Assembly (NCBI GenBank): GCA_963756605.1
Contig: CAVWOT010000003.1
Coordinates: 186,001-250,000 of the forward strand
Direction: 5' to 3'
From: Bog-159 sp963756605
GTDB taxonomy: Bacteria > Acidobacteriota > Terriglobia > Bryobacterales > Bryobacteraceae
DNA length: 64,000 bases
Shown here: piece after piece, positions 24,849 to 33,694 of the stretch
How positions within the stretch are numbered: position 1 is the first letter of the stretch
Layout: every line of letters begins with the position of its first letter
The notes under the pieces: generated by a model
What the model was told of the DNA's origin: nothing
Databases searched by the model: none
Seen by the model: only the letters and a program-made list of their open reading frames with translations
Position numbers and translations under genes: made by a program

Positions 24849-26582
24849 GTGTACACTGAAGGAACCGAGTCTCGAAATTTCGTGCCGCACCCACAGGTTT
24901 GGAAAGTCCTGTTAGTCTGCTTTCAATTGTCCGCGCTGGGAAGCGCGGTGCTGGGCCCGATCACCTTCGAGGAGATTGCCGGGCGCGCCGGAGTCCACTT
25001 CGAAGTCAACAGCTCGCCAACACCCCTGCGGCATCAGCCGGAAACTATGCCGGGCGGGGTGGCCGTGTTCGACTACGACGGAGATGGATACCTCGACATC
25101 TATTTCGTGAACGGCGCGCAGATGCCTTCGCTCGAGAAGCGTGGTCCGCAGTACCGGAACCGGCTTTATCACAATAACGGCGATTTGACTTTTACCGACG
25201 TGACCGAGAAATCGGGATTGGCCGGCGCCGGGTACGGCATCGGAGTGGCGGTGGGGGACTATGACAATGACGGGCGGCCGGACCTCTTTGTAACCAACGT
25301 CAATAGTAATCAGTTGTTTCACAACAACGGGGATGGCACCTTCACCGATGTAACCAGAAAGGCCGGCGTGGGGGGCGGCTTCTATCATGGCAAGAAGATG
25401 TGGTCGATAGCCGGCGCATGGCTGGACTACAACAACGACGGGCGGCTCGACCTGTTCGTCTCGAATTACTGCCGATGGGACCCGGGCACCGAAAAGGCGT
25501 GCTTTGCAAATGGACAGAGTGGCCCGCGCATCATTTGCGATCCGCGCTACTGCGATCCGCTTCCCAACACGCTTTACCGCAACAATGGCGACGGCACCTT
25601 CACCGACGTTTCCGCCGAGACCGGTATTGCGGCGCAACTGGGGCGCGGCATGGGAGTGGCGGTTGCCGATTACGACGGCGACGGCTACCCAGATATCTTC
25701 GTGGCCAATGATAACGCCGCCAACCAGCTCTTCCACAACATCCAGGGGAAGCGCTTCGAACAAGTCGCCATGGAAGCGGGCGTGGCACTGGGGGAGGACG
25801 GGAATGTTCTGTCGGGAATGGGCGCGGATTTCCGGGATGTCCGGAACAAAGGCCTTCCCGACATCTGGATGACAGCCATCGAAAAGCAGACCTTTCCGTT
25901 TTTCCTGAATTTGGGGCAAGGGCGATTCGCCGTGAAAACAGCGGTCGCGGGGCTGGGGATGGATACGTTCGAGATGTCCGGGTGGGGCAATGGCATCGCG
26001 GATCTGGATAACGATGGTTGGAAGGATCTGTTTGTGGCGCGCGCGAATGTGGACGAAAATGTGCACCTGTGGTCGCCGCGGACGTTCGAGGAACCCAATG
26101 CAGTGTTTCGCAACCTGGGGAACGGCAGATTCCAAAACGTCAGCGCCACCGCCGGGCCCGATTTTCAGATACCGGGAGCGCACCGCGGAGTGGCCTTCGG
26201 CGACCTGGATAATGACGGCCGCATGGACGCAGTGGTGGCCGTGCTGAACGGCCAGGCGAAGATCTTTCACAACACCACTCGAAATGGGAATCACTGGATA
26301 CTGCTGAAGCTTTCCGGCACGCAAAGTAACCGGATGGGGATTGGCGCGAAAATCCGGTTGACCAGCGCGGATGGCGCGGTGCAGTATAACCACGTCACGA
26401 CGAGTATGGGGTATGCTTCGTCGAGTGATTCGCGCGTGCATTTCGGACTCGGCGCCAACACCGCTGCCAAGGAGATCGAGATTAGCTGGCCGAGCGGCAC
26501 CAGGCAGGTGCTGCGCGATGTGGCGGGGGACCGCGTGGTCACGGTGGTCGAGCCCGCGGCCAAGCCTAAGGCTACGAACTGA
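24849..26582 (+). CDS. CRTAC1-family secreted protein (FG-GAP/VCBS repeats plus ASPIC/UnbV)
   Basis: The 577-residue protein has an N-terminal signal region (VLLVCFQLSALGSAVLG). It then has repeated FG-GAP/VCBS blades with Ca-binding DxDxDGxxD motifs, for example FDYDGDGYLDIYFVNG, GDYDNDGRPDLFVTN, ADYDGDGYPDIFVAND and ADLDNDGWKDLFVAR, forming a probable seven-bladed propeller. The C-terminal 80 residues are an ASPIC/UnbV domain (SSDSRVHFGLGANTAAKEIE, WPSGTRQVL). These proteins are common in Solibacter-like genomes; their ligands are unknown. A GTG start is used. It is monocistronic. Confidence 0.88.
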   Translation: MYTEGTESRNFVPHPQVWKVLLVCFQLSALGSAVLGPITFEEIAGRAGVHFEVNSSPTPLRHQPETMPGGVAVFDYDGDGYLDIYFVNGAQMPSLEKRGPQYRNRLYHNNGDLTFTDVTEKSGLAGAGYGIGVAVGDYDNDGRPDLFVTNVNSNQLFHNNGDGTFTDVTRKAGVGGGFYHGKKMWSIAGAWLDYNNDGRLDLFVSNYCRWDPGTEKACFANGQSGPRIICDPRYCDPLPNTLYRNNGDGTFTDVSAETGIAAQLGRGMGVAVADYDGDGYPDIFVANDNAANQLFHNIQGKRFEQVAMEAGVALGEDGNVLSGMGADFRDVRNKGLPDIWMTAIEKQTFPFFLNLGQGRFAVKTAVAGLGMDTFEMSGWGNGIADLDNDGWKDLFVARANVDENVHLWSPRTFEEPNAVFRNLGNGRFQNVSATAGPDFQIPGAHRGVAFGDLDNDGRMDAVVAVLNGQAKIFHNTTRNGNHWILLKLSGTQSNRMGIGAKIRLTSADGAVQYNHVTTSMGYASSSDSRVHFGLGANTAAKEIEISWPSGTRQVLRDVAGDRVVTVVEPAAKPKATN

Positions 26583-26631
26583 AGTTTGCAGGGTTCAGGG
26601 GGCACCCCGCTGAAGAATGCGCCACAGGGGG

Positions 26632-27687
26632 CTACTTGACGGCGAAGTAGACCAGGCCCACGATCAGGATAGTAAAGAGGAGGCCAATTCCGACCAGCGT
26701 GAGAAGTTCGCGCGCGAGCGAATCGGCGGCGTTTGGATCGGGCAGGTGCAGCCGGGCCAATTCCGCGACCGGCAGTTCGGGTTCGGCATCGGCGGACTCG
26801 CGCGCCAGACCCAGTTCCTGCCGTTTCTCGTCATCTGGATCTCCGTAGCATTTGATGCGGCGTTCTACAATCTCGCGCCAGCGGGCTTCGTCGATTGTTA
26901 TGCGCCGCGCGAGAAGGGGCGGAAGAGATTGCCGGATTTCATCGGGGGAGCAGGGCTGGAGGGGCTCGACCACCCAGAAGCCCAGGCTATCGGCCAATCG
27001 ACATCCCAAATGCACCAGGGTGAGAAGGTCCACGGTGGCATTGTTCTGCGGATCGTGATGACGGGCGGCGACGATCTGAAAGTCCGGCGGCAGGTTCCAG
27101 TGTTCGGCAAGGGCGCGGCCGGCCTGGCAGTGATCCATACCTAACTCGCGTTGTTCGAGGTCCAACAGTTCCAAGGCGTTTCGTTCGGCGTGGCGCAGCA
27201 ATGCGGCGTACTCGTCCGGCGAGGCCAGCAATAAACCCAGCCGGCCGACATCGTGCAGCAAGCCGGCGGTATAAGCGCGATCCTCGAAGGTGGAACAGGA
27301 GCGCGCCAGTTCCTCGGTAAGGAGGGCGGTAGCCAACATGTGCCGCCAGCAGCGCGCCAGTTCCTCGACTTGCAGCACGGATTTCATGTGATTAGCGGTA
27401 GCAACAGTCACGCTGAGAGAGCGGACGCGGCGCAGACCCAGCACCACCAGGGCCGATTGTAGGCTGTCGATTCTGGAACCGAAACCAAATAACGGAGAGT
27501 TGGCGAAGCGCAGAATCTGGGCGGAGAAAGCCGGATCGCTGGAAATCAGCGCGACCAGTTCGCGGACATCTACATCGCGCCGGGCGAGCAGATCCAGCAA
27601 TCGCAGCGCGATTGGCGGAAAGGCGGGAATCCTGGCCAGCAGCGCCTTCCGGTCCGATTGCTTCAGTTTCCCGGGACTCTCGCTCAC
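26632..27687 (-). CDS. HDOD-domain protein with C-terminal membrane anchor
   Basis: The 351-residue protein carries an HDOD domain at about 15-210: PAFPPIALRLLDLLARRDVD, SSDPAFSAQILRFANSPLFG and GLLHDVGRLGLLLA. HDOD is an HD-like fold usually lacking catalytic residues and used in signalling, often with c-di-GMP or kinases. Here HD appears as LLHD, so some metal ligands remain. A long acidic/helical linker leads to one C-terminal membrane helix (LLTLVGIGLLFTILIVGLVYF). An anchored HDOD protein is uncommon. Its partner is unknown. Confidence 0.82.
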   Translation of the reverse strand: MSESPGKLKQSDRKALLARIPAFPPIALRLLDLLARRDVDVRELVALISSDPAFSAQILRFANSPLFGFGSRIDSLQSALVVLGLRRVRSLSVTVATANHMKSVLQVEELARCWRHMLATALLTEELARSCSTFEDRAYTAGLLHDVGRLGLLLASPDEYAALLRHAERNALELLDLEQRELGMDHCQAGRALAEHWNLPPDFQIVAARHHDPQNNATVDLLTLVHLGCRLADSLGFWVVEPLQPCSPDEIRQSLPPLLARRITIDEARWREIVERRIKCYGDPDDEKRQELGLARESADAEPELPVAELARLHLPDPNAADSLARELLTLVGIGLLFTILIVGLVYFAVK

Positions 27688-27862
27688 CTTTATTTATCGG
27701 CGGATTGCGAGAAAACATTTAGGGACCGTACGGGTCTTCTCACCGGGAGAGCGTATTTGTCCTGCTCCGCACTTCCGGCGGGCCGCCGGCGTCTGGACTG
27801 TGCGGATTTCCACGAATGCTGCGGGCCCGCTCACGCGATAATGTTTGTGGAGGGATACGGGT

Positions 27863-28528
27863 ATGAAGAAAGCACTTATCATGATGGCCGCGCTGGGTTG
27901 CTCGTCGGTGTCGATGTTCGCCATCAACGTGCAGGAGCGACTGGAGGATGCGGCCACCGCGATGCACGAGATTATGGACACGCCGGACCGGGGCATTCCG
28001 CACGATCTGTTGAATAAAGCGCGCTGCGTAATCATCGTGCCGTCGCTGAAGAAAGGCGCGTTTGTGGTGGGTGCGGAGTACGGAAAAGGATTTGCGGTTT
28101 GCCGTTCTGCGGGCGGGGGATGGGGCGCGCCGGCAGCCATCGTGGTGGAAGGCGGCAGCTTTGGCTTTCAGATCGGCGGTTCGGCAACCGACGCAGTGAT
28201 GCTGATCATGAATGAGCACGGTATGCGCGAACTCGAGAAAGACAAGTTCACGCTGGGCGCCGACGCCAGCGTCGCGGCGGGACCGGTAGGGCGGACGACG
28301 ACGGCCGGCACCGATGTGGCTCTGACGGCGGAGATTCTGTCCTGGTCGCGGTCGAAGGGTGTATTTGCCGGGGTTGCGCTGAACGGCGCCTCGGTGCGTC
28401 CCGATCACGCCGCCAATCTGGAGCTATACGGCTCGAGGCTGAGCGATCACGAAATCCTGTCGGGCGGTACGCAACGGCCACCGGCGGCCCATCAGTTGAT
28501 CGCGGAGTTGGACCGGTATTCGAGGTAA
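27863..28528 (+). CDS. SYLF-domain (Ysc84-like) lipid-binding exported protein
   Basis: The ATG at 27863 gives 221 residues with a signal peptide (MKKALIMMAALGCSSVSMFA). The SYLF domain fills the rest: ERLEDAATAMHEIMDTPDRG, GIPHDLLNKARCVIIVPSLKK and GSFGFQIGGSATDAVMLIMNE, then GRTTTAGTDVALTAEILSWS. SYLF domains bind phosphoinositides in eukaryotes. In bacteria they are exported and probably contact membranes. A GAGGGATACGG ribosome-site region precedes the ATG. It is separate from its neighbours. Confidence 0.87.
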   Translation: MKKALIMMAALGCSSVSMFAINVQERLEDAATAMHEIMDTPDRGIPHDLLNKARCVIIVPSLKKGAFVVGAEYGKGFAVCRSAGGGWGAPAAIVVEGGSFGFQIGGSATDAVMLIMNEHGMRELEKDKFTLGADASVAAGPVGRTTTAGTDVALTAEILSWSRSKGVFAGVALNGASVRPDHAANLELYGSRLSDHEILSGGTQRPPAAHQLIAELDRYSR

Positions 28529-28540
28529 GTCAGCCGTTTT

Positions 28541-29875
28541 TTAGATAAATTTGTATGTCCCCGGCGCCGGCAGCGGCGCTGGGGCGAGTTTAGTATCGTC
28601 TGCGAGTGTCTTCGGCATCAAGTCCAATTGCGAACCTACTATCTGGTCCCAGGTGACTTCCTGCCCAGAGTAAGCTGACTCGCGGGCCATTAGGGCGGTG
28701 AGAGTACTCTCGGCGATGGGCAGCGAGTAATTCAAATACGGACCGTCGCCGCGGATACTGTGGACCATGTTGATATGTTCCTGGACGTAGGGGTTGATTC
28801 CCGGAGCGCCCATATCCATGCCGTTACTGCGTCCCTTAGTGCCCACAATTGTGTCACTCACATTGGTATAGACACCTTTGGGATATTGGCGGCAGTGACT
28901 GCTGAGGTGCACGCCATTCGGATAAGTGAAATCGGAACTCATGTGGTCGTAGATATTCCCGTAGAGCTCCTCGCGCGGACGCCACGCTGCGCCGCCTGAA
29001 GCTACGACCTTCACGGGATGGGCACCCATCAGCCAGTTCATAAAATCGATGTTGTGAAAGTGCTGCTCGACGACCTGGTCGCCGCAGATCCAGATGAAGG
29101 AGTACCAATTGCGGAGCTGCCATTCGAGATCGCTCCACTTGGGGTCGCGGTGGTCGGCGTGAAAGACTGGCCCGCTGAGGTAGTTGGCGTATAAGGCAGT
29201 GACTTCGCCGATGGCGCCGTCCTGGATCTTCTGCACGGTATCGACATATTCGCGCTGGGCGCGGCGCTGCGCTCCGGAGACCACCGTCAGCTTGCGTTCG
29301 GCGGCCAATTTTCCGGCGGCGATGAAGCGGCGCGCGCCTACCGGGTCGGTGGCGATGGGCTTTTCGGTGAAGACGTGTTTGCGGGCTTCCACGGCGGCTT
29401 CGAAGTGCAGAGGCCGGAAGCCGGGCGGGGTGCAGAGCATCACGATATCGATGTCGGAGGCGAGTAGCTTGCGGTAGGCGTCGAAGCCGGTGAAGTGATG
29501 ATCGGGCGCGACGCGGATGCGGGGTGCGATGGAGGCGGCCAGGTCCTCGGCGGTCATTTGGCGGGGCTCGCCGTTGCGCTCGACGGTGATGCCGGCGTAG
29601 TGAGAGATGAACTTGGGGTCGCGCAGGCGGGCGAGCGACTGTTCCAGGTGGTCTTCGAAGACGTCGGCCACGGCGGCGAGTTCGACTTGTTCGTTGCCGG
29701 TGAGGAGGTCAACCACGGCTTGCGTGCCGCGTCCGCCGCAGCCGACCAGGCCGGCTTTCAACGGGCCGTCGGCAGCTCGTACGGCCGGCAGTTCGGTGAG
29801 AGCGAATGCCGCCGCGCCGGCGAGAAGGCTGGATTGTTTGATAAGATCCCGGCGGGAGATGGCATTGGGATGCAT
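28541..29875 (-). CDS. Tat-exported Gfo/Idh/MocA-family oxidoreductase
   Basis: The 444-residue protein starts MHPNAISRRDLIKQSSLLAG, with a twin-arginine signal. The N-terminal Rossmann domain has the NAD motif KAGLVGCGGRGTQAVVDLL and the EKPI motif (VFTEKPIATDP). The C-terminal alpha/beta domain includes FHNIDFMNWLMGAHPV. This family oxidises or reduces sugars and inositols with tightly bound NAD(P). The substrate is unknown. Export with a bound cofactor is typical of the acidobacterial and planctomycete members. Confidence 0.87.
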   Translation of the reverse strand: MHPNAISRRDLIKQSSLLAGAAAFALTELPAVRAADGPLKAGLVGCGGRGTQAVVDLLTGNEQVELAAVADVFEDHLEQSLARLRDPKFISHYAGITVERNGEPRQMTAEDLAASIAPRIRVAPDHHFTGFDAYRKLLASDIDIVMLCTPPGFRPLHFEAAVEARKHVFTEKPIATDPVGARRFIAAGKLAAERKLTVVSGAQRRAQREYVDTVQKIQDGAIGEVTALYANYLSGPVFHADHRDPKWSDLEWQLRNWYSFIWICGDQVVEQHFHNIDFMNWLMGAHPVKVVASGGAAWRPREELYGNIYDHMSSDFTYPNGVHLSSHCRQYPKGVYTNVSDTIVGTKGRSNGMDMGAPGINPYVQEHINMVHSIRGDGPYLNYSLPIAESTLTALMARESAYSGQEVTWDQIVGSQLDLMPKTLADDTKLAPAPLPAPGTYKFI

Positions 29876-30041
29876 GTTCCGACGGTAGCATGGCGCAGGG
29901 TTGGGCACGACGCCGCTGCTGTTTGGTTAGGCAGCGGCGTTGGGTTCCCGTCGCTGCCCAGCAACAGTTGTCGCTTTGGTTATCAAGGGGTGACGTTGAA
30001 AGGCTTGTTGCTCTCAAGTGTGCCAGTCGATGTGGTCACGG

Positions 30042-31421
30042 TCACGGTCCCCGCGGTCGCTCCCGAGGGGATACCGCGGTCATATATGTGTCGGAGACTT
30101 TAGTGAATTCGGCCGTTGTGCCGTTAAAGGACACCCCGGTGGTTTCAGTGAGTCCCTGGCCGAGTATGCCAATCTTCGTGCCCACCTTGCCGGAAGTGGA
30201 CACCAGGCTCACGAATGGCTTTAAGTGGTTGTTGAACCTGAAAAATACCCCGTAGTCGTAAAGCAGGCCGCCGTACTCTGTGGTTCCGTATATAAACCCA
30301 TTGGTGTTCTGAATTAGGGGAGTCAGCGGGTTCGCACCATCCCCGCCTCCAGTGAAGGTCCAGGGCACAGGCGTCACGAACTGGTCCTGCGAAATTTCAT
30401 ATAGTGTTCCGTACTTGTCCGCACCTCCCTCGTATGCTACGCCGTAAAAGTTACCATCCGTGGCGAGCAGCAAACTGGCATAGGGATAGGCCCCGTCCGC
30501 TCCTCCACTGAAACTGTAGAGAAAAGTGGCAACGTAATTCGGCGACGGCGTGACCTTAAAGACTTGCCCGTAACCGTTGATGTTTGTGTACAAAGTCCCA
30601 TAGAAGTTGCCGTCGGCTCCTTGCACCAAACCCGCTTCCGAGTAGTTATAGGCTCCCGGAACTATGTAATACGTGAAGTCCGTACCCGACGTGTTCACAC
30701 TGAACACCACACAGGCGTAGTTTGAGGTTGTACCGGTTCTGGTAATGCCGTAAAGCCTCTCGTCACCACCCTGAACTAGAGGCGCGACCGGGTCGCTACC
30801 GTCGGATCCCTGAAATTGTACCAGCGGAGTCAACTGGCCCGTGGGTGACAATTTGTATACCGTTCCGTAGTTGGCCCGTCCTCCGACCGTGGCTGTCCCG
30901 TACAGGTTGCCTGCTATTTCGATGGGCGGAGCAATCGGATTCGCACCATCATTCATACCTGTGAAGCTGTACAACAGCGTGAAACCACCTTCGGGAGTTA
31001 ATTTGAAAATGCTACCCTTTTCGTTCGCCCCGCCGTTAACGGTAGTGCCATAGAAGTCGCCGTCGGTACCCAACGTAAGCCCACTGTAGGTCTGAACACC
31101 GGTCGGAAACTCGTAGATGGGAGTCAGCTTACCGCTCGGCGTAATCTTGAACGCTACGCTTGTGTTCGCGTTTGGCGGCGTGTTCGGCACGGTCAGCGGT
31201 GCTGTGCTGTACATGTTACCGTCGCGGCCCTGAGCTATTACCCCGACTACCTGTGGATTTTGAGGATCCCCATTGTTGGAGAAATCGTAGATTCCTTTCA
31301 CCTGGGCGTTTGCCGCGCTCACCGCTGCGACCACCGAAAGGTAAAGCGCAACCGAGAGCTTCAGCATGGTTGAATGCAGTGTGCCGCTTAGTCTGGTGGG
31401 CAACCCTTGACCCCGACTCAT
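30042..31421 (-). CDS. GloVer-repeat secreted protein, frameshifted in its C-terminal IPT/TIG domain
   Basis: The ATG at 31421 follows a GGGAG ribosome site and gives 459 residues with a signal peptide ending near SAANAQ. Repeats with the pattern GTVYKLSPTGQLTPLVQFQG are GloVer (TIGR03803-type) propeller repeats, about eight in number. A C-terminal IPT/TIG domain starts at SGKVGTKIGILGQGL, but the frame ends early at RERPRGP. In another frame it continues PSGATAGTVTVTTSTGTLES to NVTP, stopping at 29983. One base missing from a C-run near 30082 explains this. Function is unknown. Confidence 0.8.
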   Translation of the reverse strand: MSRGQGLPTRLSGTLHSTMLKLSVALYLSVVAAVSAANAQVKGIYDFSNNGDPQNPQVVGVIAQGRDGNMYSTAPLTVPNTPPNANTSVAFKITPSGKLTPIYEFPTGVQTYSGLTLGTDGDFYGTTVNGGANEKGSIFKLTPEGGFTLLYSFTGMNDGANPIAPPIEIAGNLYGTATVGGRANYGTVYKLSPTGQLTPLVQFQGSDGSDPVAPLVQGGDERLYGITRTGTTSNYACVVFSVNTSGTDFTYYIVPGAYNYSEAGLVQGADGNFYGTLYTNINGYGQVFKVTPSPNYVATFLYSFSGGADGAYPYASLLLATDGNFYGVAYEGGADKYGTLYEISQDQFVTPVPWTFTGGGDGANPLTPLIQNTNGFIYGTTEYGGLLYDYGVFFRFNNHLKPFVSLVSTSGKVGTKIGILGQGLTETTGVSFNGTTAEFTKVSDTYMTAVSPRERPRGP

Positions 31422-31721
31422 GTGCTCTCCCTTTAGCGTATTCTGTGGCGCGGGGGATGCATCGCGGACGCGTTGCGAACGCGTCGCTAGAGCCCATCTG
31501 CTGCCGTTGTTCCCATCATCCGTCCGGCTGAGATTTTGCAGTGAGCGCGAACTAAGTAGGATATCCAGTGCGCGCGGAGTTCGATTTACGTCTTTTCCGT
31601 TCATTGTCTTCGTTCCTTTGATTGATCAGTCTCAATTCGTTTCCCCACTGGCCAGCACGCACGGAAACTCAGGAGCACCTTCGCAGTCCTTTTGAAATTC
31701 CGGCGAGTCGCCTTCACTTTC

Positions 31722-31755
31722 TATCTGCGTAGAAACCGGGCCTTTCTACTCAGAA
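31722..31755 (+). promoter_or_regulatory. Degenerate copy of the paired TTTCTGCGCAGAAA operator
   Basis: TATCTGCGTAGAAA (31722) and TTTCTACTCAGAA (31743) lie 21 bases apart, the same spacing as the better copies at 34746 and 34767. They stand upstream of the decayed gene copy at 31937. Confidence 0.5.
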
Positions 31756-31936
31756 TATTTCGCGTGACGAGGCGTAGTTAGTAACTCGCAGAAAACTCAA
31801 GCCGGTATCGGTATGTGAACAGCCGTGTGAGTTATGGCGGATGTGGTCAGCGCCCCCAAACGAGAGGTACTCCGAACGGGAGTGGATCTCCCCGGCCGAC
31901 CTACGTTCAGAGGGTGCAACAGGCGCCGCGCGCCGG

Positions 31937-32115
31937 CGCTCGGCCAGCAGTATCCATTTCTTCCAGTTCCCGGCTCGCCGAAGAATGTGACGAACCTGTT
32001 TCAGGATTCCCGCGAACGTTTATGGCTGGGAGGAGATGAACGCGCGTGTATTACGGATTCCCGCGCGCGGAGAGCTACGACATCGCCGAGGATTCGAGCG
32101 GCACTATCTGGCACT
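31937..32115 (+). pseudogene. Decayed duplicate of the 5' end of the propeller-kinase gene
   Basis: From CGCTCGGCCAGCAGTATCC to about 32011 this stretch matches 34921-34996 with few mismatches (shared protein words QQYPFLPVPGSPKNVTNLFQ). Weaker matches around GAGCTACGACATCG and GAGGATTCGAGCGGC lie near 32070-32110. Indels break the frame, and it ends in a stop at about 32115. The upstream paired operator is also present in degenerate form. This is a truncated, inactive duplicate of the sensor start, 3 kb from the intact gene. Confidence 0.75.
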
Positions 32116-32125
32116 AACAGGCGGA

Positions 32126-33670
32126 CTACTGGACGTCGACGACTATCCCGCTTCTTAAGGTGATCTTTGCATCCTGGTAGATATAGATCATCGTCCCGGA
32201 CCTTAGGTGCACGATGATCAGAGGATCTCCCCGCGCCGCGATAACTTGGTCTTTGCTCTGGCCAGTTTCAATAGGGGAGGCTATGGCAGTAGCGTCGGCT
32301 GCTTCCGCCTCAGCCTTGTCGGCTTCCAACCGCTGCTGGTTGATCTCGGCGGCCACTTCGCTTGCCTGCCGAGGCGGCGGCGCGTCGGCGGCCATGGAGC
32401 TTTCAACCGGACCGGCCACGGCGGCAGCCGGGGCTGCCGGCAATCCACCCTGCCCCTGCTTCTCCTGCAGCGCCTGCAGGCCCGTGTCGATCGATTCGCG
32501 CATATCATTCTGCATTTCCTGCAGGTCCTGAAGCGCAACGGAAACAGTATCGCCCTTGGGGCACTCCTTGCCACCCTTGCTGGCCAAGACGGCGAGGGTC
32601 GCGGCTTGCGCCTCCGGCGGGGTCTGGCCGGTGAGTTGGAGTGCATCGCCTTCGCTGAGGGCGCACTCCGTGCCTCCGGCGTCGACCACGTCCAGATCGT
32701 GGCCGGCTACAAAGACATGCGGGTTACCGTCGGTAAGCGCGCGCTGAATGCTGCTCGAAGCGGCATCCGGCTCGCCAGTCTGGGCGGTCTTGGCCTCCGC
32801 GTTTTCCAATGCCACCTGTTGCCGCACTTCATCGGCGATGAGTTGTTTCACTTCAGGCGTGAGGGGCGCGGGATTCGTTAGAGCTGCGGCTGCTGCATAC
32901 CCCTGAGCCTCGTAAGCGGCTGCGAGTGAGTTCGCGATGATATAGTCGGTCAGCCAGAGCGAGGCGCCGGCATACACCGGGTAAGGCGTGAAGAAGACGC
33001 CATAGTATCCGTACCATGGATCTAGGCCCCAGCTCCAGGCGTACGGCACCGGTGCGACCCACGGATTATAGACCCACGAGTAGAAACCAGGCCCGTAATA
33101 GAAACTTGCGAAATACGGATTCACCCAAACGCCATGATAGTAGTAGCGTCCATAATAGGCGTGATAGTAATGTCCACGGTAGTAATATGAGCGGCGCGCG
33201 TATTCGTGGCCATGATACATGTACGGTTCTTGCACATAGCCCCGGCCTCCACGCTCGGCGACGATGCGGGAATGATCGGCGCGTTCAACTACCACGCGCC
33301 GGTTTCCGCTGAGCGAGTGGTGAACGTCCATGCCGCGTTTGGGATCGTGCAGCGTGGCAGCTTGGCCATCCGGCCGCTTGGTGAGTGAGCCGCCATTCCT
33401 GGAGGGCGGATGAATCGTCGCAGCCGTGGGATGACTTGTAGTGGTAGTGGTGCCGGGCGATGTAGTCGTAGGGCCGGAGCTCTTCGATGCGCTGGGGGCT
33501 GCGCCGGGCGGTTTGGCTGCGGGAGCAGGCTTGGCAGGGACCTTCAGAGGAACTTTGGTTGGCGCCTTCGGTGGATCGTCGCACAGCGCCGCGCAGGCGA
33601 AAAGTAGCAAGGCGAGGGACCCGGACACGTATTTGGCGGATGAACTGTTACCAACTCCACGTATTCTCAT
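32126..33670 (-). CDS. Secreted Tyr/Ala-rich protein with BamE-like C-terminal motif
   Basis: The 514-residue protein has a signal region (YVSGSLALLLFACAALC) and a Lys/Pro/Thr-rich low-complexity stretch. A Tyr/His-rich section (YYYRGHYYHAYYGRYYYHGV) is followed by a large helical part rich in Ala/Glu/Gln. The last 50 residues (PIETGQSKDQVIAARGDPLI, ending TLRSGIVVDVQ) resemble the small BamE/SmpA fold and are similar to the end of the next gene's protein. It is 24 bases downstream of that gene, so the two are probably one operon. Function is unknown; a cell-surface role is likely. Confidence 0.65.
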   Translation of the reverse strand: MRIRGVGNSSSAKYVSGSLALLLFACAALCDDPPKAPTKVPLKVPAKPAPAAKPPGAAPSASKSSGPTTTSPGTTTTTSHPTAATIHPPSRNGGSLTKRPDGQAATLHDPKRGMDVHHSLSGNRRVVVERADHSRIVAERGGRGYVQEPYMYHGHEYARRSYYYRGHYYHAYYGRYYYHGVWVNPYFASFYYGPGFYSWVYNPWVAPVPYAWSWGLDPWYGYYGVFFTPYPVYAGASLWLTDYIIANSLAAAYEAQGYAAAAALTNPAPLTPEVKQLIADEVRQQVALENAEAKTAQTGEPDAASSSIQRALTDGNPHVFVAGHDLDVVDAGGTECALSEGDALQLTGQTPPEAQAATLAVLASKGGKECPKGDTVSVALQDLQEMQNDMRESIDTGLQALQEKQGQGGLPAAPAAAVAGPVESSMAADAPPPRQASEVAAEINQQRLEADKAEAEAADATAIASPIETGQSKDQVIAARGDPLIIVHLRSGTMIYIYQDAKITLRSGIVVDVQ

Positions 33671-33694
33671 CGAGGATCTCCTAATTCCTTACGG

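Larger units (their letters stand above)
31422..32125. other. 704-base non-coding stretch between GloVer gene and secreted-protein gene
   Basis: Apart from the degenerate operator pair and the sensor fragment described separately, I see no ORF with plausible composition. The part near 31422-31700 would contain the GloVer promoter on the minus strand, but I cannot pick hexamers with confidence. Confidence 0.5.

Noticed and set aside
24912..26441. 509-codon minus-strand ORF opposite the CRTAC1 gene
   Set aside because: It is a shadow of the repeated FG-GAP codons. The plus strand has clear Ca-binding repeats and a C-terminal domain.
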